In this document: positions 45,722-58,661 of the stretch, piece by piece
Layout: each line of letters starts with the position of its first letter
How positions within the stretch are numbered: the first letter of the stretch is position 1
Source of the DNA: Acanthosepion pharaonis
Taxonomy: Eukaryota; Mollusca; Cephalopoda; Sepiida; Sepiidae
Assembly: GCA_903632075.3 (NCBI GenBank)
Contig: CAHIKZ030000843.1
Location: forward strand, 84,501 to 148,500
Reading direction: 5' to 3'
DNA length: 64,000 nucleotides
Notes under the pieces: generated by a model
Told to the model about the DNA's origin: nothing
Seen by the model: only the letters and a program-made list of their open reading frames with translations
The model's database searches: none
Program-made: the position numbers and the translations under genes

Positions 45722-46260
45722 ATGTGTAAACAAAAAAAGTTTCCCCGGCTATCTTCCTCTCCTCAGAAAAGACTCTCTAACCCACATGCACGGTCTTGGT
45801 GTCTACGTCAAGGAACATCTCCCTCTGGCCAGAGAGTTCTCTCTCGAATCGCCAGACCAGTCATACATGTGTCTTCGACTCTCTCTCCTCAATGCGGTAA
45901 GCTATCTCTTCTTCCTTTACCGCTCTCCATCCTCTCAAGACTGTGGGATACTCGATAGCATTTCTGACAGCATAGACAAGGCTCTCTCCCTCCACTCGTT
46001 TGCTCACATTTTTGTGTTTGGTGACTTTAACGCCTATCACACCTTGTGGCTTAAGAATGCTACTACTGACCACGCAGGCATTCAAACGCTTAATTTTTTA
46101 ATCTCCCATACCCTCACACAGATAGTTAACTTCCCCACTCGTTTTGCCTTCAACCGGGAAGGTAAAGCCTCTCTTCTCGACCTGTGCTTTACCTCCATCC
46201 CCAATCCTGCTGTGCCTCGCAACTCTGCCCTTTTGGTAACTCTGACAACTCACTTTTAAA
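45722..46260 (+). pseudogene. LINE apurinic-type endonuclease fragment
   Basis: The 157-residue frame (45786-46259) reads HGLGVYVKEHLPLAREFSLE near its start, then FAHIFVFGDFNAYHTLWL, the GDFNA(H) motif of APE-like LINE endonucleases, and ATTDHAGIQTLNFLISHTLT, QIVNFPTRF and SLLDLCFTS. The N-terminal catalytic part and the final SDH motif are missing or degraded. It is the longest uninterrupted element frame in the window, but it lacks the reverse transcriptase. Confidence 0.85.
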
Positions 46261-46516
46261 TTCCATATTTTACCTTGACATTCAGACTTAGTCTGACGAA
46301 TATCTATGAGCCGTCTTGAATTTTTAAAAGATTCGATAGACTTGGATCGGCTAAACTGTCCGATAATAGCGGATCTGATGAGATTCGATCCTGGATGTCA
46401 TGTTCGGAAAAACCCAGGTTAAAAGCTCTACAGGTTATTTTTTTTTCACACATATATTGAGCAATTTTTGATATTACTATTTCCTGACCTGTTTCAGATC
46501 ATACCATTAAACTTTT

Positions 46517-46520
<4 letters not shown>
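46261..46520. other. LINE flank, unannotated
   Basis: Possible degraded continuation of the LINE; nothing firm. Confidence 0.3.
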
Positions 46521-46596
<76 letters not shown>

Positions 46597-46690
46597 TGTA
46601 TGCGTGTATATGTGTGCTTGATTTTCGGTTTCACACTATATGCGATATCCACACACACACAAAGACACACACAGACACACACACAAACTC

Positions 46691-46770
<80 letters not shown>
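46521..46770. repeat. (TA)n and (CA)n microsatellites
   Basis: TA run 46521-46594, CA-rich 46650-46687, TA run 46695-46770. It abuts a mariner-like element. Confidence 0.95.
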
Positions 46771-46773
<3 letters not shown>

Positions 46774-47337
46774 TTGTCCCAAAATAATGTATACACTTTT
46801 TGAATCTTTATAACTTATTCAATTTATGTATTTTGACTTGTAAATAAGATTAATACAAGAGAAAGTATACGCATTTAAAGAATTTGACAATAAAATATAC
46901 AAAAAACATAGAAAATTAACTTTAATAAAATAAAAGACACTTTGGGCAATGGCAGAATGTTCATATAATGATGAGTTCCCATCAAGTGCTCAAATTGGTT
47001 GCCGTTCAATACACTTTTCATATCTTGAAGAAATAGACCTACAAACGTCCAGTATCATTTCCTCTTGTATTTGAGCACATTCTTCTTTAATTGCTACTCT
47101 CATTTCAGCTATTGTTTCCGATTCCTGCTGTAAACTTTGTTTTTTAGAAACCCCTACAAAAAGAAATCTAAGAATGTCAAATCTGGTGATCTAGGTGGGT
47201 ATTCAACTCTCCCTGTTCTTCCAGTTCATCTTTCTTGCATATTTTCATCCATGTAAGTACTCACATGACGGTAATGTATTATTAACTATTGATTAACTAT
47301 TAATTAAAGTCTCTATACATTATTTTGGGACACCCTG
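46771..47337 (-). mobile_element. Mariner-like (DUF4817-type) deletion derivative, copy 2
   Basis: Ends AGGTTGTCCCAAAATAATGT and CATTATTTTGGGACACCCTG form inverted repeats beside TA. In antisense the interior gives YPPRSPDLTFLDFFL (third catalytic D kept), then ETIAEMRVAIKEECAQIQEE and SSRYEKCIERQP. Only the C-terminal third of the transposase remains in this 567-bp copy. A related end occurs at 10680-10769. Confidence 0.85.
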
Positions 47338-47398
47338 TATATATATGAAGTTATTTTCTAGCGGGAAAGTGAGTCATATATATATAGATAGATCTATA

Positions 47399-47447
47399 GA
47401 AGAAGAAGAAGAAGAAGAAGAAGATAAAGAAGAAGAAGAAGAAGAAA
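47399..47447. repeat. (GAA)n microsatellite
   Basis: GAA run with one interruption. Confidence 0.95.
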
Positions 47448-48559
47448 TCTAATGGTCAGAGTTACAGTATTATCAAAATATGTTCATTACACGTATAAAA
47501 AAATTAAAAAATTAAAATGTAGGGCTTTTTAGTTTAAAAAATTAAAAGATCAGCCGATTCCGCTACATTAGTTTCAATAGTTCGGTATCTTCAGGCGATT
47601 CCGGTCAATTGATTTCCTCACAGTTTTTTTTTTTTTTAAATTTAATAAACGCTTTATTATTTAAAAATAAATAAATAAACGCACAACGCAAAGTGTGAAA
47701 GAAGAGGATGGGAAGAGAATTTAAAAGCAAGGGTATTTGAAATATGTCGGTCGGGGGTGGGTAAATTAAATGTATTTACGTTCTTTTCATCCTCGCTCAT
47801 ACGAAAGCAAAAGGAAATTTTAGGTTATATGCAACGAGTCATAATTTCTGATCTCTTATTAAAACGTATTTTTGGGTCGGGGTGGAATCTGGGAATGTTA
47901 TTATTGCTAACTTTTCTTGTTGACAAATGTTGCAGATATTACTAAGATTGTTGTAAGATTCGCTTTGTATTTAATTTCTCAGTTTACAATCAGATCTTTG
48001 TTATTTTTTCTTTTAATTTCCACAGATTGTTTGCTAGTCTAGCAGAATTCCTAAGACTTTCTAGCTTTAATGATAACTTGTGATTATATTACATCTCCTT
48101 GAAGCTACATCCAGTACACCCTATGTATATTTTTTTCTGGCCATTTGTATCTATTACTTCTGCTTTGTAAATTATCGCTTCAGTTTTGCAAACTCCATCT
48201 TTTGGACATCTACTTTTATTTCTATAGTTGCATATTTCCCTTTTAACGATGTTTTGCTGCACGTTAATTTTGAAATTTTTGAGGTTTTATCTTTTTATTG
48301 TGTTTTCTAAATTACTGGTATAATTTAATTTGTTGTAGTAGCTGTAATAATGGTGAAAAGTTGTAAGAGCCAGGGCTTAAATTTACTGTAGATGACGTTG
48401 CGAATAAGACACTCTCTAGAGTTTTACGTTGTAGTGAACCATTTTTCTCCTTTGATCAGAGTAGCATTTTTAATATCAGAGTTGTCACCAGTCTCGTTAC
48501 GGTGGGCAACTAACGCATTTGCCTGTATTATTTTGTAAAATAACCTTTTTAGAGTCACT
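47448..48559. other. Unannotated DNA
   Basis: Frames of 62 and 76 residues lack recognised motifs. The last 150 bp may be upstream Penelope-like sequence. Confidence 0.35.
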
Positions 48560-49150
48560 AAACACAAAATATATGTCCGCTATGTAGACGATATATTTAT
48601 TTTATCGAAAAACAAACAAGAAAATGATAATCGCAAAACCACAACCGAAAAAAAAACCTCTGTCCTTAAATTTACCTACGAACTTAGTAAAAATATATAT
48701 ATTCTTGCTAAAATCAGTAATAGCACATTCACTACTTCATTATACAAAAATCCCACTCGCAGAAACACTTGCCACCTTATTTTTAAGAGTGAATGCTCAC
48801 TTGGATATAAAACAGTAGATACAAAAGATTTTCTAAAGAGAGCACACGAGAATTCATCTTCTCGTCCCCTTTTCCTTAAAGAACTCAATAAATGAAAACA
48901 GACAATATTTAACAATGGTTTTCCTAACTACCTCATCGACCAGCGGATTACACTATTTCTTTCTAAAGTAACTAATAGCGACAGTGAACATACAGAAAAA
49001 AAAAACAATGATATTAACATCTTCTAAAAAAGCCATGTCAACGATAAGCGAGACGAATTTTCTCTTAGAAATATCATAAAGAAATAAACAATCCCAGTCG
49101 ACCTGAACAAGAAAATTAAATTATTTATTACAAAAATTTAAAATAGCTAA
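48560..49150 (+). pseudogene. Penelope-like reverse transcriptase fragment
   Basis: A frame open from 48560 to a stop at 48893 begins KHKIYVRYVDDIFILSKNKQ with the YVDD active site intact. It continues FTYELSKNIYILAKISN, SLYKNPTRRNTCHLIFKSEC and FLKRAHENSSSRPLFLKELN. After the stop the same frame gives KQTIFNNGFPNYLIDQRITL. These are conserved blocks of Penelope-type reverse transcriptases. The fingers and early palm are missing upstream, and at least three stops follow. The 64-residue frame at 48624 and the minus frame at 48676 are shadows. Confidence 0.85.
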
Positions 49151-49211
49151 CCTTATCATAAAAATAGCAACAAACCCGGCGAAAGCAATACTAAAAAGAA
49201 TTAATATTATT

Positions 49212-49440
49212 TATGATTTCAACTGCTACTTCTACCCCAAAAGTTTCTTTTCTCGCAGTTCCCGCTTTTACTTGAATCCCTGGTAACTACAATCTTCAAA
49301 AATTTAAATGCAACGTCAGTCGCCATCTTCTTTCCCCAATCCTCCTTATACTCAGTCTTTTCTTTCAATTTCACTTCCTGTAAACCCCTGCGCATTAGGG
49401 GCATTTCCGCCTTGCTTGTGGTGAATTGATTGAAAATAAA
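49212..49440 (+). pseudogene. LINE family A 3' end
   Basis: FNCYFYPKSFFSRSSRF corresponds to NRHFY.NSFFSRTSRLWN in other copies, then a decayed C-terminus. A 3' UTR block TTCCGCCTTGCTTGTGGTGA is shared with 58570-58600, followed by GAAAATAAAATA. Confidence 0.75.
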
Positions 49441-49495
49441 ATACTAAAAATTTAACTTTTTTCTTGTAAAGATACTAATTATTCTGTTCACTATT

Positions 49496-49501
49496 TTTGC
49501 T

Positions 49502-49532
<31 letters not shown>

Positions 49533-49535
49533 TTT
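49496..49535. repeat. (TTTA)n microsatellite
   Basis: About ten TTTA units. Confidence 0.95.
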
Positions 49536-49569
49536 GATCGTTTGCACTCATTTACCTGGCATGCTAGAT

Positions 49570-49660
49570 GCAAGTACAGTTAGCGTAACGGTTAACGAGT
49601 CCGAAAGTGAAATCAGTGAGTTGAGTTCGAATTCCGGTTGAGTTCGTTATGTTCTCCTTC
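49570..49660 (+). mobile_element. SINE family C, head copy
   Basis: ACAGTTAGCGTAACGGTTAA as head region and TGAGTTCGAATTCCGGTTGA as B box. The tail is weak. Confidence 0.65.
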
Positions 49661-50004
49661 ACAGTATGCAATAGCTGGCCACTCTTTACTGAGGATGCCT
49701 GCCTTCTGACTAACCAATCCCTATTTCAGACGCCGGTCCAGGCACTTTATTTTTAGTCAACAGAATTTACAGTTTCTGGGAGAGAGCGTATTATAACAAG
49801 GCTATTATGCTTAAACTCTCAGTCACGATGACTTACGACTTCATGCTAGCACAACCAGCGACGGCTTCCGTCGAAAGTAATTTCACACACAAGGCTTGCG
49901 CCAACCCGTAGTATTTTTTTCAGGCACTTTCAAAGCATCAACGGCTCCTAAATAGTTCCGTCTACTCAATTTCACTCACAAGGTTCAGTTTCGAAAGATT
50001 CCGC
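49661..50004. other. Unannotated DNA
   Basis: No gene or repeat recognised. Confidence 0.4.
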
Positions 50005-50125
50005 GTGCCTAGAGGCGGACATAGTCAAGAAGTCAAATTCTTGGCAAATTGACCATAGAGCGATTCGAACCCGGGACTCATAGTCGGAAATCGAACGTTC
50101 TAAACACTCGACCAGTGATATATTA
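50005..50125 (-). mobile_element. tRNA-headed SINE, family D
   Basis: In antisense: CACTGGTCGAGTGTTTAGAA, CGACTATGAGTCCCGGGTTC and GAATCGCTC. The A- and B-box regions are clear, but the arms do not pair as in a functional tRNA. The 79-residue minus frame over it is incidental. Confidence 0.65.
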
Positions 50126-50453
50126 GGGAAACATTTATGGATACATTTCTTATCCCTTTGCTTTGGGTTAAATAACAGCACTGCTAAAACAATCTTACCT
50201 CGCTGTGGCAATCAGTTTAGAAGAAAAAGATATTTTGAATATTCCGAATTCAATGCCATGTGGAAGAAGGATGGGCTCCGTCAGACATAACATTGCTGCT
50301 GCTATGGCTTCTATAGGGTAACCAAAAAAAAAAAAAAAAAAAAAGCGGGAACTTTTTAACAATCCAATAAAACCAAGAGTGATGGAAGAGAAATATTCTA
50401 TTCATAGTAATTGAAACCTTAAACATGCCATTTAAGAAACAATGATGGAATTT
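50126..50453. other. Unannotated DNA with poly-A run
   Basis: A-run at 50321-50344. ATAGGGTAACC just before it could be a transposon end but I found no partner. Confidence 0.35.
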
Positions 50454-50777
50454 TCATTTTTTAAAAATTACGTCCTGTAGATGGCGTCCTCCTGTACGAA
50501 TGCATTTTTGAAATCTGCTGTTGAGATTCCTTATTGACTGCTGCAACATCTCAGCTGGGATACTGTGAATTTCATCTTGAATTCTGAATGTCGAAATGTT
50601 TACTTGCCCAAGGTCACTGCCTCGCAGTGTTGCCACATGCTCATGTCTGGCAATACGCACTTCAAAAATTCCCGTTATTTTGGGGTCAGCCTGTATATTC
50701 AGGCCCCTACGACCCATGTACGGTGATCGTGTAGCGCATTGTATTCTTCTTTGCTCTCGTATTCTAGAAGCTGCCAT
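50454..50777 (-). pseudogene. Mariner-like (DUF4817-type) transposase C-terminus, copy 3
   Basis: The 107-residue frame ends FRIQDEIHSIPAEMLQQSIR, NLNSRFQKCIRTGGRHLQDV, IFKK. That is the terminal domain of the same transposase group as 41139 and 46771. The first half (ASRIREQRRIQ to SDLGQV) does not match the usual catalytic block, so the frame may be rearranged. Confidence 0.7.
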
Positions 50778-51666
50778 TGTGTAAGTAACTCTCTTCCCAT
50801 CAATTCCTTGGAGCTTTTTCTCGCTGGTACTTTTCTCTACTCTCGATTCCTTTAGACTTATTCATTCTCTGATCTCTGGTATTTCCTTTTATGGCTTTCC
50901 CGCCACTTTCCCCTGCAATCAACGTATTATAGACAGGTGCAAATGGAAGTCAGTTAAGAACAGGTGGGAAACAAGATCGCGGAATAGACAACCTTTGATT
51001 TTGATTTCTGGCTTTGAGTTGGAATTTATTTCGCGTAAAGCAAGTCTAGACAGCTCAGTATATCGTAGTAACTGACGAAGGAAATTATGACCCACAAATG
51101 CGAAGACGCACTGCAATAAGGATGCATCCCTAAGCAAGTTATTTATTTTGCTATTTTTCTCAAGGCACCACTCCATATAAATGGCTACGAATGAGATTGT
51201 TGAAATTAGATAACTCAATGTTTAAAGAAATTACGACTGTAATCATTTGGTAAACATCATCTCATGAGTCTGTTCCACAAAATAACGTTTCGAGAGAAGA
51301 AGCTGTCCAAATGGAACTTCATCCTAACTAATGGAATAGAAGTGGAATGAGGATGATTCGATCCTGTAATGGGGGATATCGGATTATTGTTGTAAAGATC
51401 TAAACAGGGGGAACGAGGAAAAGTCGCCAATTAGAACATTTTCCATGGAAATGGCGATAAATGTGCGAGAGGTTTGCAAATATTCGTCATGGAGAAACTG
51501 GTTTGGAGGACAAAAATATTTAGCTTCCCATAATGTCGAATGAACGCTTTTGATCTCTGTCGAGGCTGGGAAGAGACAATTGGGTATTAACCAACAGCGG
51601 AATCATCCATTTTTAATCTGAACTAACTCTTATAACAAAAAAAGCATGAAAGGTAAAATCAGGTAA

Positions 51667-51667
<1 letters not shown>
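50778..51667. other. Unannotated DNA
   Basis: The 99-residue antisense frame at 50919-51218 lacks a recognised domain. No repeat match seen. Confidence 0.35.
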
Positions 51668-51699
<32 letters not shown>

Positions 51700-52965
51700 T
51701 TAATTAGTTTCATCCCAAGCAAAGCAATGCAGCCATTAGCACGCAAGGGGTCACAGGTTGTAGAGGAATTAGGAAGAGAAATATTAGTAATGAACAAAAA
51801 GAGAAAACAGCGATCAGGAGGACCTGCAGATAGCGATTGACATTGCATTTACATTTTTGCAGGTTAAAGTGAACGCATGGAGATTAAAGCAGGATTCCGG
51901 GATTGAGTTCCACGAGCGAGAAGTGCGAGATAAGAAACTGTCAGCATAGAAATTACGGCTACATCTAGCCAACTTAACTGTAAATTTATGAGATCTCACT
52001 GCCAGTCTAGTATTGCGCGTAAACTCATACAGTCTAGGTACCATAGCGAATAGCTCATCCTAACAATTACCATGAAAGTATTTATAAAAAAAAAGGGGGC
52101 ATTGATTATTCTTTGGGTCTTATCAAAAAGCTCAGGGGCACTGGACCATATATACCCTTGTGCAAATTAATTGAAACAAAACGAATAATTTCGTCATTAT
52201 TTAGTTATTTGAAATATTTCTAATGACATGATAATATTTCATATGTCCACCTTTATATTTTATTTGGAGCAGTCCTCATTGATTTTGGGTTTACGGTATC
52301 ACACGTCTATAACGGCCGTCAAGAGAATCTATTTCCTCGTACAGTCAACGATCTCTCTGTAAGCTTGGCAGCGTGGTCGTGTAGTGTTACAATTTTCGGA
52401 CGTTTTCTTGCAGCAATGCCCATCGCAGACAATGGCAGATTAAAAAGTTCGACAGTCGAAAGAATAGTGTCTAGACATGATAAAAATCTAATGCTGTCAC
52501 GGATGACGCAATATTTTTCAAGCACAAACAAATTTTATCGTGCACCCCGAAAATAGATTCATATTAATGCACACCACCGCAAATGACCTAACCTGAGAAA
52601 AAAATAGAAATCGATTACACCCTGTCACTCCAGTTGGTCTCTAACTGACCGTATGGTGAAAGAAATGCAACTAAAGCGGTTGTTTCGATTAATTTTCACA
52701 AGGGCATATGACAGCAATATTCTAAGTATGGACGAATGGTATACTTACAGATATGCAAGATTCCGGAAAGAAAATTGCCTCGCCCGATACATTGAACCGA
52801 CTTAGTTTTTGATCTAGCAATGGATTCAATATGACCTTTCAAACTTATGTCAGCTTCTAAAACGGTACAATGTACTGGTCATTTTCCCAGCCTCTTTAGC
52901 GAATGATCGTATATCTGAGAACCACTTGAGGTCTGGAAAAACCTTGTCCTAATAGACCTTGAAAG
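51668..52965 (-). pseudogene. LINE family B 3' region, split by a transposon
   Basis: In sense (minus strand) it ends in a poly-A tail (T-run 51669-51699), preceded by the 3' UTR block GCTTTGCTTGGGATGAAACT. The C-terminal frame includes YEFTRNTRLAVRSHKFTVKL then ARCSRNFYADSFLSRTSRSW. A Tc1-like MITE (52155-52704) interrupts it at the IWSG/VWSSAP block. Coding relics resume at 52705-52965 (KVFPDLKWFSDIRSFAKEAG). It aligns with 13894-14570 on both sides of the insertion. Confidence 0.85.
52155..52704 (-). mobile_element. Tc1-like MITE nested in a LINE
   Basis: Terminal repeats CCCTTGTGCAAATTAATTGA and TTTCGATTAATTTTCACAAG plus GGG. The insertion point is ACCATA/TATG, which is uninterrupted in the LINE copy at 14330. 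The minus frame 52319-52531 contains RKRPKIVTLHDHAAKLTERS then LTVR, a transposase N-terminal helix-turn-helix. The rest of the transposase is absent. Confidence 0.85.
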
Positions 52966-52971
52966 ATTAGG

Positions 52972-53610
52972 CGTTTGTTTAATGGCAGATCAATTCCTTA
53001 TGGGTCATTTAATAGCCAAATTTAATTTTCTTTGGAGTTTTGAAATAGTAAATATACGATGTGTTAATCTGCATTCACAACTGAATACAAGATAAATGAT
53101 ATTCAAATTTTGTGCATATAGATGTTTGTGTGGACAGGCTTTCTCGAGGCAGTGGTATGTATATTTTTTGCTGGAAGATATTATATGGATTAATGTTATG
53201 AAATAGTTCTTTCATGTTATCTATTTGATTGGTTAATTTTATTTAGCGGTATACCAACCTCTGTAGATTATTTACTACCAAAATTTAAATGTTTTGAACG
53301 CAATTGTTTGCGTTCAACTTCAGATAAAATTCATTGTTGGTCATCTTATATAAATAGAAGTTGTTGGTCATTTTTAAATAAAATTTAATGCTGGTATTTT
53401 GACTATGAAAATGTATCTTTTTACTTCCATAGCGTTTTTTTTGTTGTTTCTTTTGCTTTTGTTTATTGGTTCCTCTAACTGGGACCCAAACAGGTGCTAC
53501 CACCTCGGGTCAGCAATTAACAGGTGTTTCCACACTCATCAAAATATCCAATCTCCGCAACAGAGGCCTTGATGCTGGATGTAGTTTATCGTCATACTCA
53601 GGATAGACGT
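52972..53610 (+). repeat. Dispersed repeat family X, copy 4
   Basis: Head TTTGTTTAATGGCAGATCAA. The middle matches copy 3 (CACAACTGAATACAAGATAA). Core units ATTGTTGGTCAT and TTAATGCTGGTATT. Tail ACAGGTGCTACCACCTCGGG to TTATCGTCATACTCAGGA. Antisense frame 53285-53503 is core read-through. Confidence 0.8.
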
Positions 53611-53869
53611 TCAAAGAAAGAAGACTCAACAACTCATCATGACAGGAATGAATTCATGTTCTGCAAGTGGGTGATGAAGCGTTACTGGTTTTAGAATTAT
53701 TAAATGTTACAAGGCCACCCCCGCCCCTATAAGTTGGTAGAGCGAGGTCGGAATTAAGATGAGTTTGGGTTTTGGTCAGATAGATTTTGGGAGGTTCAAT
53801 CATAAGTCGTTGTATCGAGTGCATAAATAATTATCAATGATTCGAGAACGTTCTGAGGCATGTTCATAA

Positions 53870-54225
53870 AACGTCAGAAATATCGTTAGAAGCAAAGATA
53901 GGAGAGCTAAGCTGTGAATGACAGTGAGTGTTGGACAATTTCTTCACAGAGGAAGAAAATACCTGAAGCAACCGAAATCTGATTCTATAGAGGAATGCTG
54001 CGAATAATATTGGCATAGCATGGGAAGATTCATGAAATTAAGTACCCCAAGAAAACAAAGAAACTGTTGACATTTATGGAATTTATAAAGAGGCAAGAAG
54101 GCCAAGATAATTTAACGAACACATGACACTCTGAAGGCATGCGAAGCAGGGGAAAGCTGCGAGTAACCTACTTAACTATTTTTTTTTAAACGAATGGCAG
54201 CGGAATACAATAAAGGCACAAATGT
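53870..54225 (+). pseudogene. LINE C-terminal fragment, endonuclease-reverse transcriptase type, copy 2
   Basis: Frames give ECWTISSQRKKIPEATEI, FYRGMLRIILA, EFIKRQEGQDNLTNT and RSRGKLRVTYLT, corresponding to ESWT.., MLRISWT, LGHIMRKEGLENLTLTG and KRSRGKQRVTYLTSL. Multiple stops. Same type as 5920-6260. Confidence 0.7.
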
Positions 54226-54239
54226 TACTAAGAGCATTG

Positions 54240-54330
54240 ATTAATTCATTTTTACGGTATATCAACCCTTTGTAGGTTATTTAAAGTTCAGACATATTTT
54301 GGAGTATAAGAATTATTCATTTTTTGCGAG
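54240..54330 (+). repeat. Family X head fragment
   Basis: TTTTTACGGTATATCAACCC then GTAGGTTATTTAAAG. Only the head is recognisable. Confidence 0.5.
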
Positions 54331-54570
54331 TGAATGTTGTATAACAATGATTTTACCAGATACAAGGCCTACTATCCGTCTTAGAAAAATAAACACAGAA
54401 ACTTTTGACTTAAAAAATAAGGCCTTGATAATTACATTGCGATAATGTTTAAAGCAATCGGAATAAAATAACTAAGTATCAACATGGTAATTTTCTTTCT
54501 TTAATAAGGATACTAAAAAACCCGTCCGTAATTTCGAGAGGATCCTATTAAAAATAAGTAGACAAAACTA

Positions 54571-54571
<1 letters not shown>

Positions 54572-54608
<37 letters not shown>
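54572..54608. repeat. (TA)n microsatellite
   Basis: TA run directly before a family Y hairpin. Confidence 0.95.
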
Positions 54609-54610
<2 letters not shown>

Positions 54611-54800
54611 ACATTGACGTCAATATCTAGCGGCGACAGTCTGTTTCATGATTATGTGCAATCGTTATGAGTATATGCATGAGGAAACAGTCGTCGCTGT
54701 GTGTTGACTTCACTGTCCACTTTTATGCTAACATAACTCTATCCCTGATATTGAGCACTTTAACTCATAAATATAAGATACCTAAAAATTTTATTTTATC
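54609..54800 (-). repeat. Hairpin repeat family Y, copy 5
   Basis: Hairpin arms GGACATTGACGTCAATATCT, GCGGCGACAGTCTGTTTCAT and their complements AGGAAACAGTCGTCGCTGTG, TGTTGACTTCACTGTCC. Then CCCTGATATTGAGCACTTTA and a (TA)n. Confidence 0.85.
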
Positions 54801-55057
54801 ATATATATATATATATAAGTGAATATTGAAGTCAACACTCAGGGGTGACAAGTTGTTTCCTGCTAGACGCAATTGTCAGGCCGCGAAAGTTTTCGAGAGC
54901 TGACGACTGCATCCAGCATAAAACAGCCTGTCGCCTCTGTGTGTTGACTTCAATGTTCACTTTTATATTTATATTAACATAAGCACTATCTCTGATATTG
55001 AGCACTTTATCCCATAAATATAAAACACCTTAAAAGTATATTTCTTCATATATATAT
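54801..55057 (-). repeat. Hairpin repeat family Y, copy 6
   Basis: Left arm about 54817-54885 (AAGTGAATATTGAAGTCAAC, TGCTAGACGCAATTGTC). Right arm about 54898-54963 (GACGACTGCATCCAGCATAA, ACAGCCTGTCGCCTCTGTGT, TGACTTCAATGTTCACTT). Then CTCTGATATTGAGCACTTTA and CCCATAAATATAAAACACC. It is tandem with copy 5, separated by a short (TA)n. Confidence 0.9.
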
Positions 55058-55512
55058 ATTAAGAAATGGACAAGGTCCGACAATTTATTTATTAAAGACA
55101 TTTTTTATGTTTAACGTTGTTATTTTATAGATACAAGTATTTAAGCAAATGCTCTGTTTATGATAAACAGTATTAAATAACATTTACCGGCCTGAATGCC
55201 TTGAGAAATTTTCATAGAAAATATTCGTTCTTTGACAGGATTCGAACCTGCATCCTATACGGAACCGTCATTTACGCTGACGTGCCTTACCGTTCGGCTA
55301 CAAAGAATCGTTCGGTAGACAAGGTCGAATTTACTGCTTATAAACTTCAATCTTCCATGAATCTCGTACATTCATAACTGCTCTGGCGTATCAAATGTAA
55401 ACAAATGACGTCATATATTAAGAAATGGACAAGGTCCGACAATTTATTTATTAAAGACATTTTTTATGTTTAACGTTGTTATATTTGCTTAAATACTTGT
55501 ATCTATAAATAA
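55058..55512 (-). mobile_element. SINE family A, full copy plus tandem tail
   Basis: In antisense a complete unit with A-box region TAGCCGAACGGTAAGGCACG, B box ATGCAGGTTCGAATCCTGTC and the palindromic tail (55058-55415). A second tail-only unit (55418-55512) joins at TGACGTCATATATTAAG. It mirrors the tail-plus-full arrangement at 20085-20535. Confidence 0.85.
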
Positions 55513-55935
55513 TATATATATATATATATGTATGTATAACGACACATAACGACTTGTAGACGCGCCATAAAAATATCCCGCATTGAGAACAAACTAAAGG
55601 ATGATCGCCAACATTAGCCTTGAAAGAGATACCTACCCAACCTTAGAAAAACCTCTCAGAAGATGATGAATCTATAGATAAGAATTAACTCTCTGACCAC
55701 TTAACGAAGAAAACTAGCCTAGCCACTCCCACAATAACGAATGTTATAACGGACCATGCCTAAAAACACACGTAAACCAAAAGATAGCTTATTCCTAAAA
55801 TTTCGCTTGAAGATGAAACAATACTAAACACCTCAATTCAACTTAATTTTAATAATTATTTGGATGATTTCGGCTCTCGTTTTTGAAATAAGAGAACTTA
55901 TCTAGCGAAGGAATCATATTTTTAAACAAAAAAAT
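55513..55935. other. Unannotated DNA
   Basis: Short TA run at 55509-55530. No gene recognised. Confidence 0.4.
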
Positions 55936-55936
55936 G

Positions 55937-56005
<69 letters not shown>

Positions 56006-56195
56006 AGGGTTATTTACTGTTTTGTCTTTCCCTGACTACTTATGACTTTCTCTTGTTATCTCTTTCTTAACTCACATCTTTGTTTTTGTTCAAATATAAA
56101 TGTTAGATTATATACCGGGCCCCAGAAAAAATAACACAGCTATAACTCTGCCCCATCCTTATTTTCTTTCTTTCTTTCTTTCTTTCTTTCTTTTT

Positions 56196-56227
<32 letters not shown>

Positions 56228-56230
56228 TTC
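55936..56230. repeat. (TTA)n(TA)n and (TTTC)n microsatellites
   Basis: TTA units 55936-55963, TA run to 56001, TTTC run 56164-56230. The frames at 56100-56345 encode only SFFL/KERK repeats. Confidence 0.95.
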
Positions 56231-57925
<1,695 letters not shown>

Positions 57926-58100
57926 TGTGTTTTTAGGAAGCATATTCTCCTTCAAGCATATTCGGTTAAATAATTTGCACGTATTAAAAAAATTCTAATG
58001 AAAATTTTGTACAGCCACAAAGAAATCAATTCGTGGACTTGAAAGAATTAAAACTAAAATAAATAGACCTAATCCGTGTAAATGTTTTAACCAAGCATGC

Positions 58101-58105
<5 letters not shown>

Positions 58106-58161
<56 letters not shown>
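58106..58161. repeat. (TA)n microsatellite
   Basis: TA run abutting a LINE 5' truncation point. Confidence 0.95.
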
Positions 58162-58164
<3 letters not shown>

Positions 58165-58596
58165 GCATCTCGTCTACAGTCACTTTCTCACAGACGCGGC
58201 GTCGCCTCCCTCTGTTTGTTTTCACAAATACTTTCATGGCAATTGCTCTGTGGAGTTGTATTCGCTGCTTCCCAGACTCCATGAATTCAAGCGTCCTACG
58301 AAGCTGGCATCCCGCTCTCACCCTTTCACTGTCGAAAATACTAAATGTAGCCGTCTCTTCTGCTCCAATAGCTTCATGTCTCGAACCTCTCGCCTGTGGA
58401 ACTCTTTTCCCTATTCCAGTTTCACTGAGAGCTATAATCTCCAGCTATTCAAATGTAATGTCAATCGACATCTCCAGTTGCCTTGATCTATCCTCTACCC
58501 TTCTCCTCATCCTTTCTTCTATCACGCTTATCTGATCTTGCTCCAAATTTTCTGTAACCCCTTGCGTCCTCGTGGCTTCTCGCCTTGCTTGGGGTG

Positions 58597-58600
<4 letters not shown>
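58162..58600 (+). pseudogene. LINE family A C-terminus and 3' UTR
   Basis: Frames give LQSLSHRRGVASLCLF, RLHEFKRPTKLASRSHPFTV, ENTKCSRLFCSNSFMSRTSR and LWNSFPYSSFTESYNLQLFK, CNVNRHLQLP, stop at 58486. A 3' UTR block CTCGCCTTGCTTGGGGTGAA runs straight into (TA)n. This is the most complete C-terminus of the family here. Confidence 0.85.

Positions 58601-58658
<58 letters not shown>
58601..58658. repeat. (TA)n microsatellite
   Basis: TA run lying exactly between a LINE 3' end and a Tc1 left terminal repeat. Confidence 0.95.

Positions 58659-58661
<3 letters not shown>

Noticed and set aside
45786..46259. 157-residue frame as a host endonuclease gene
   Set aside because: GDFNA, TDHAG and PTRF motifs are those of LINE endonucleases, and the catalytic N-terminus is missing.
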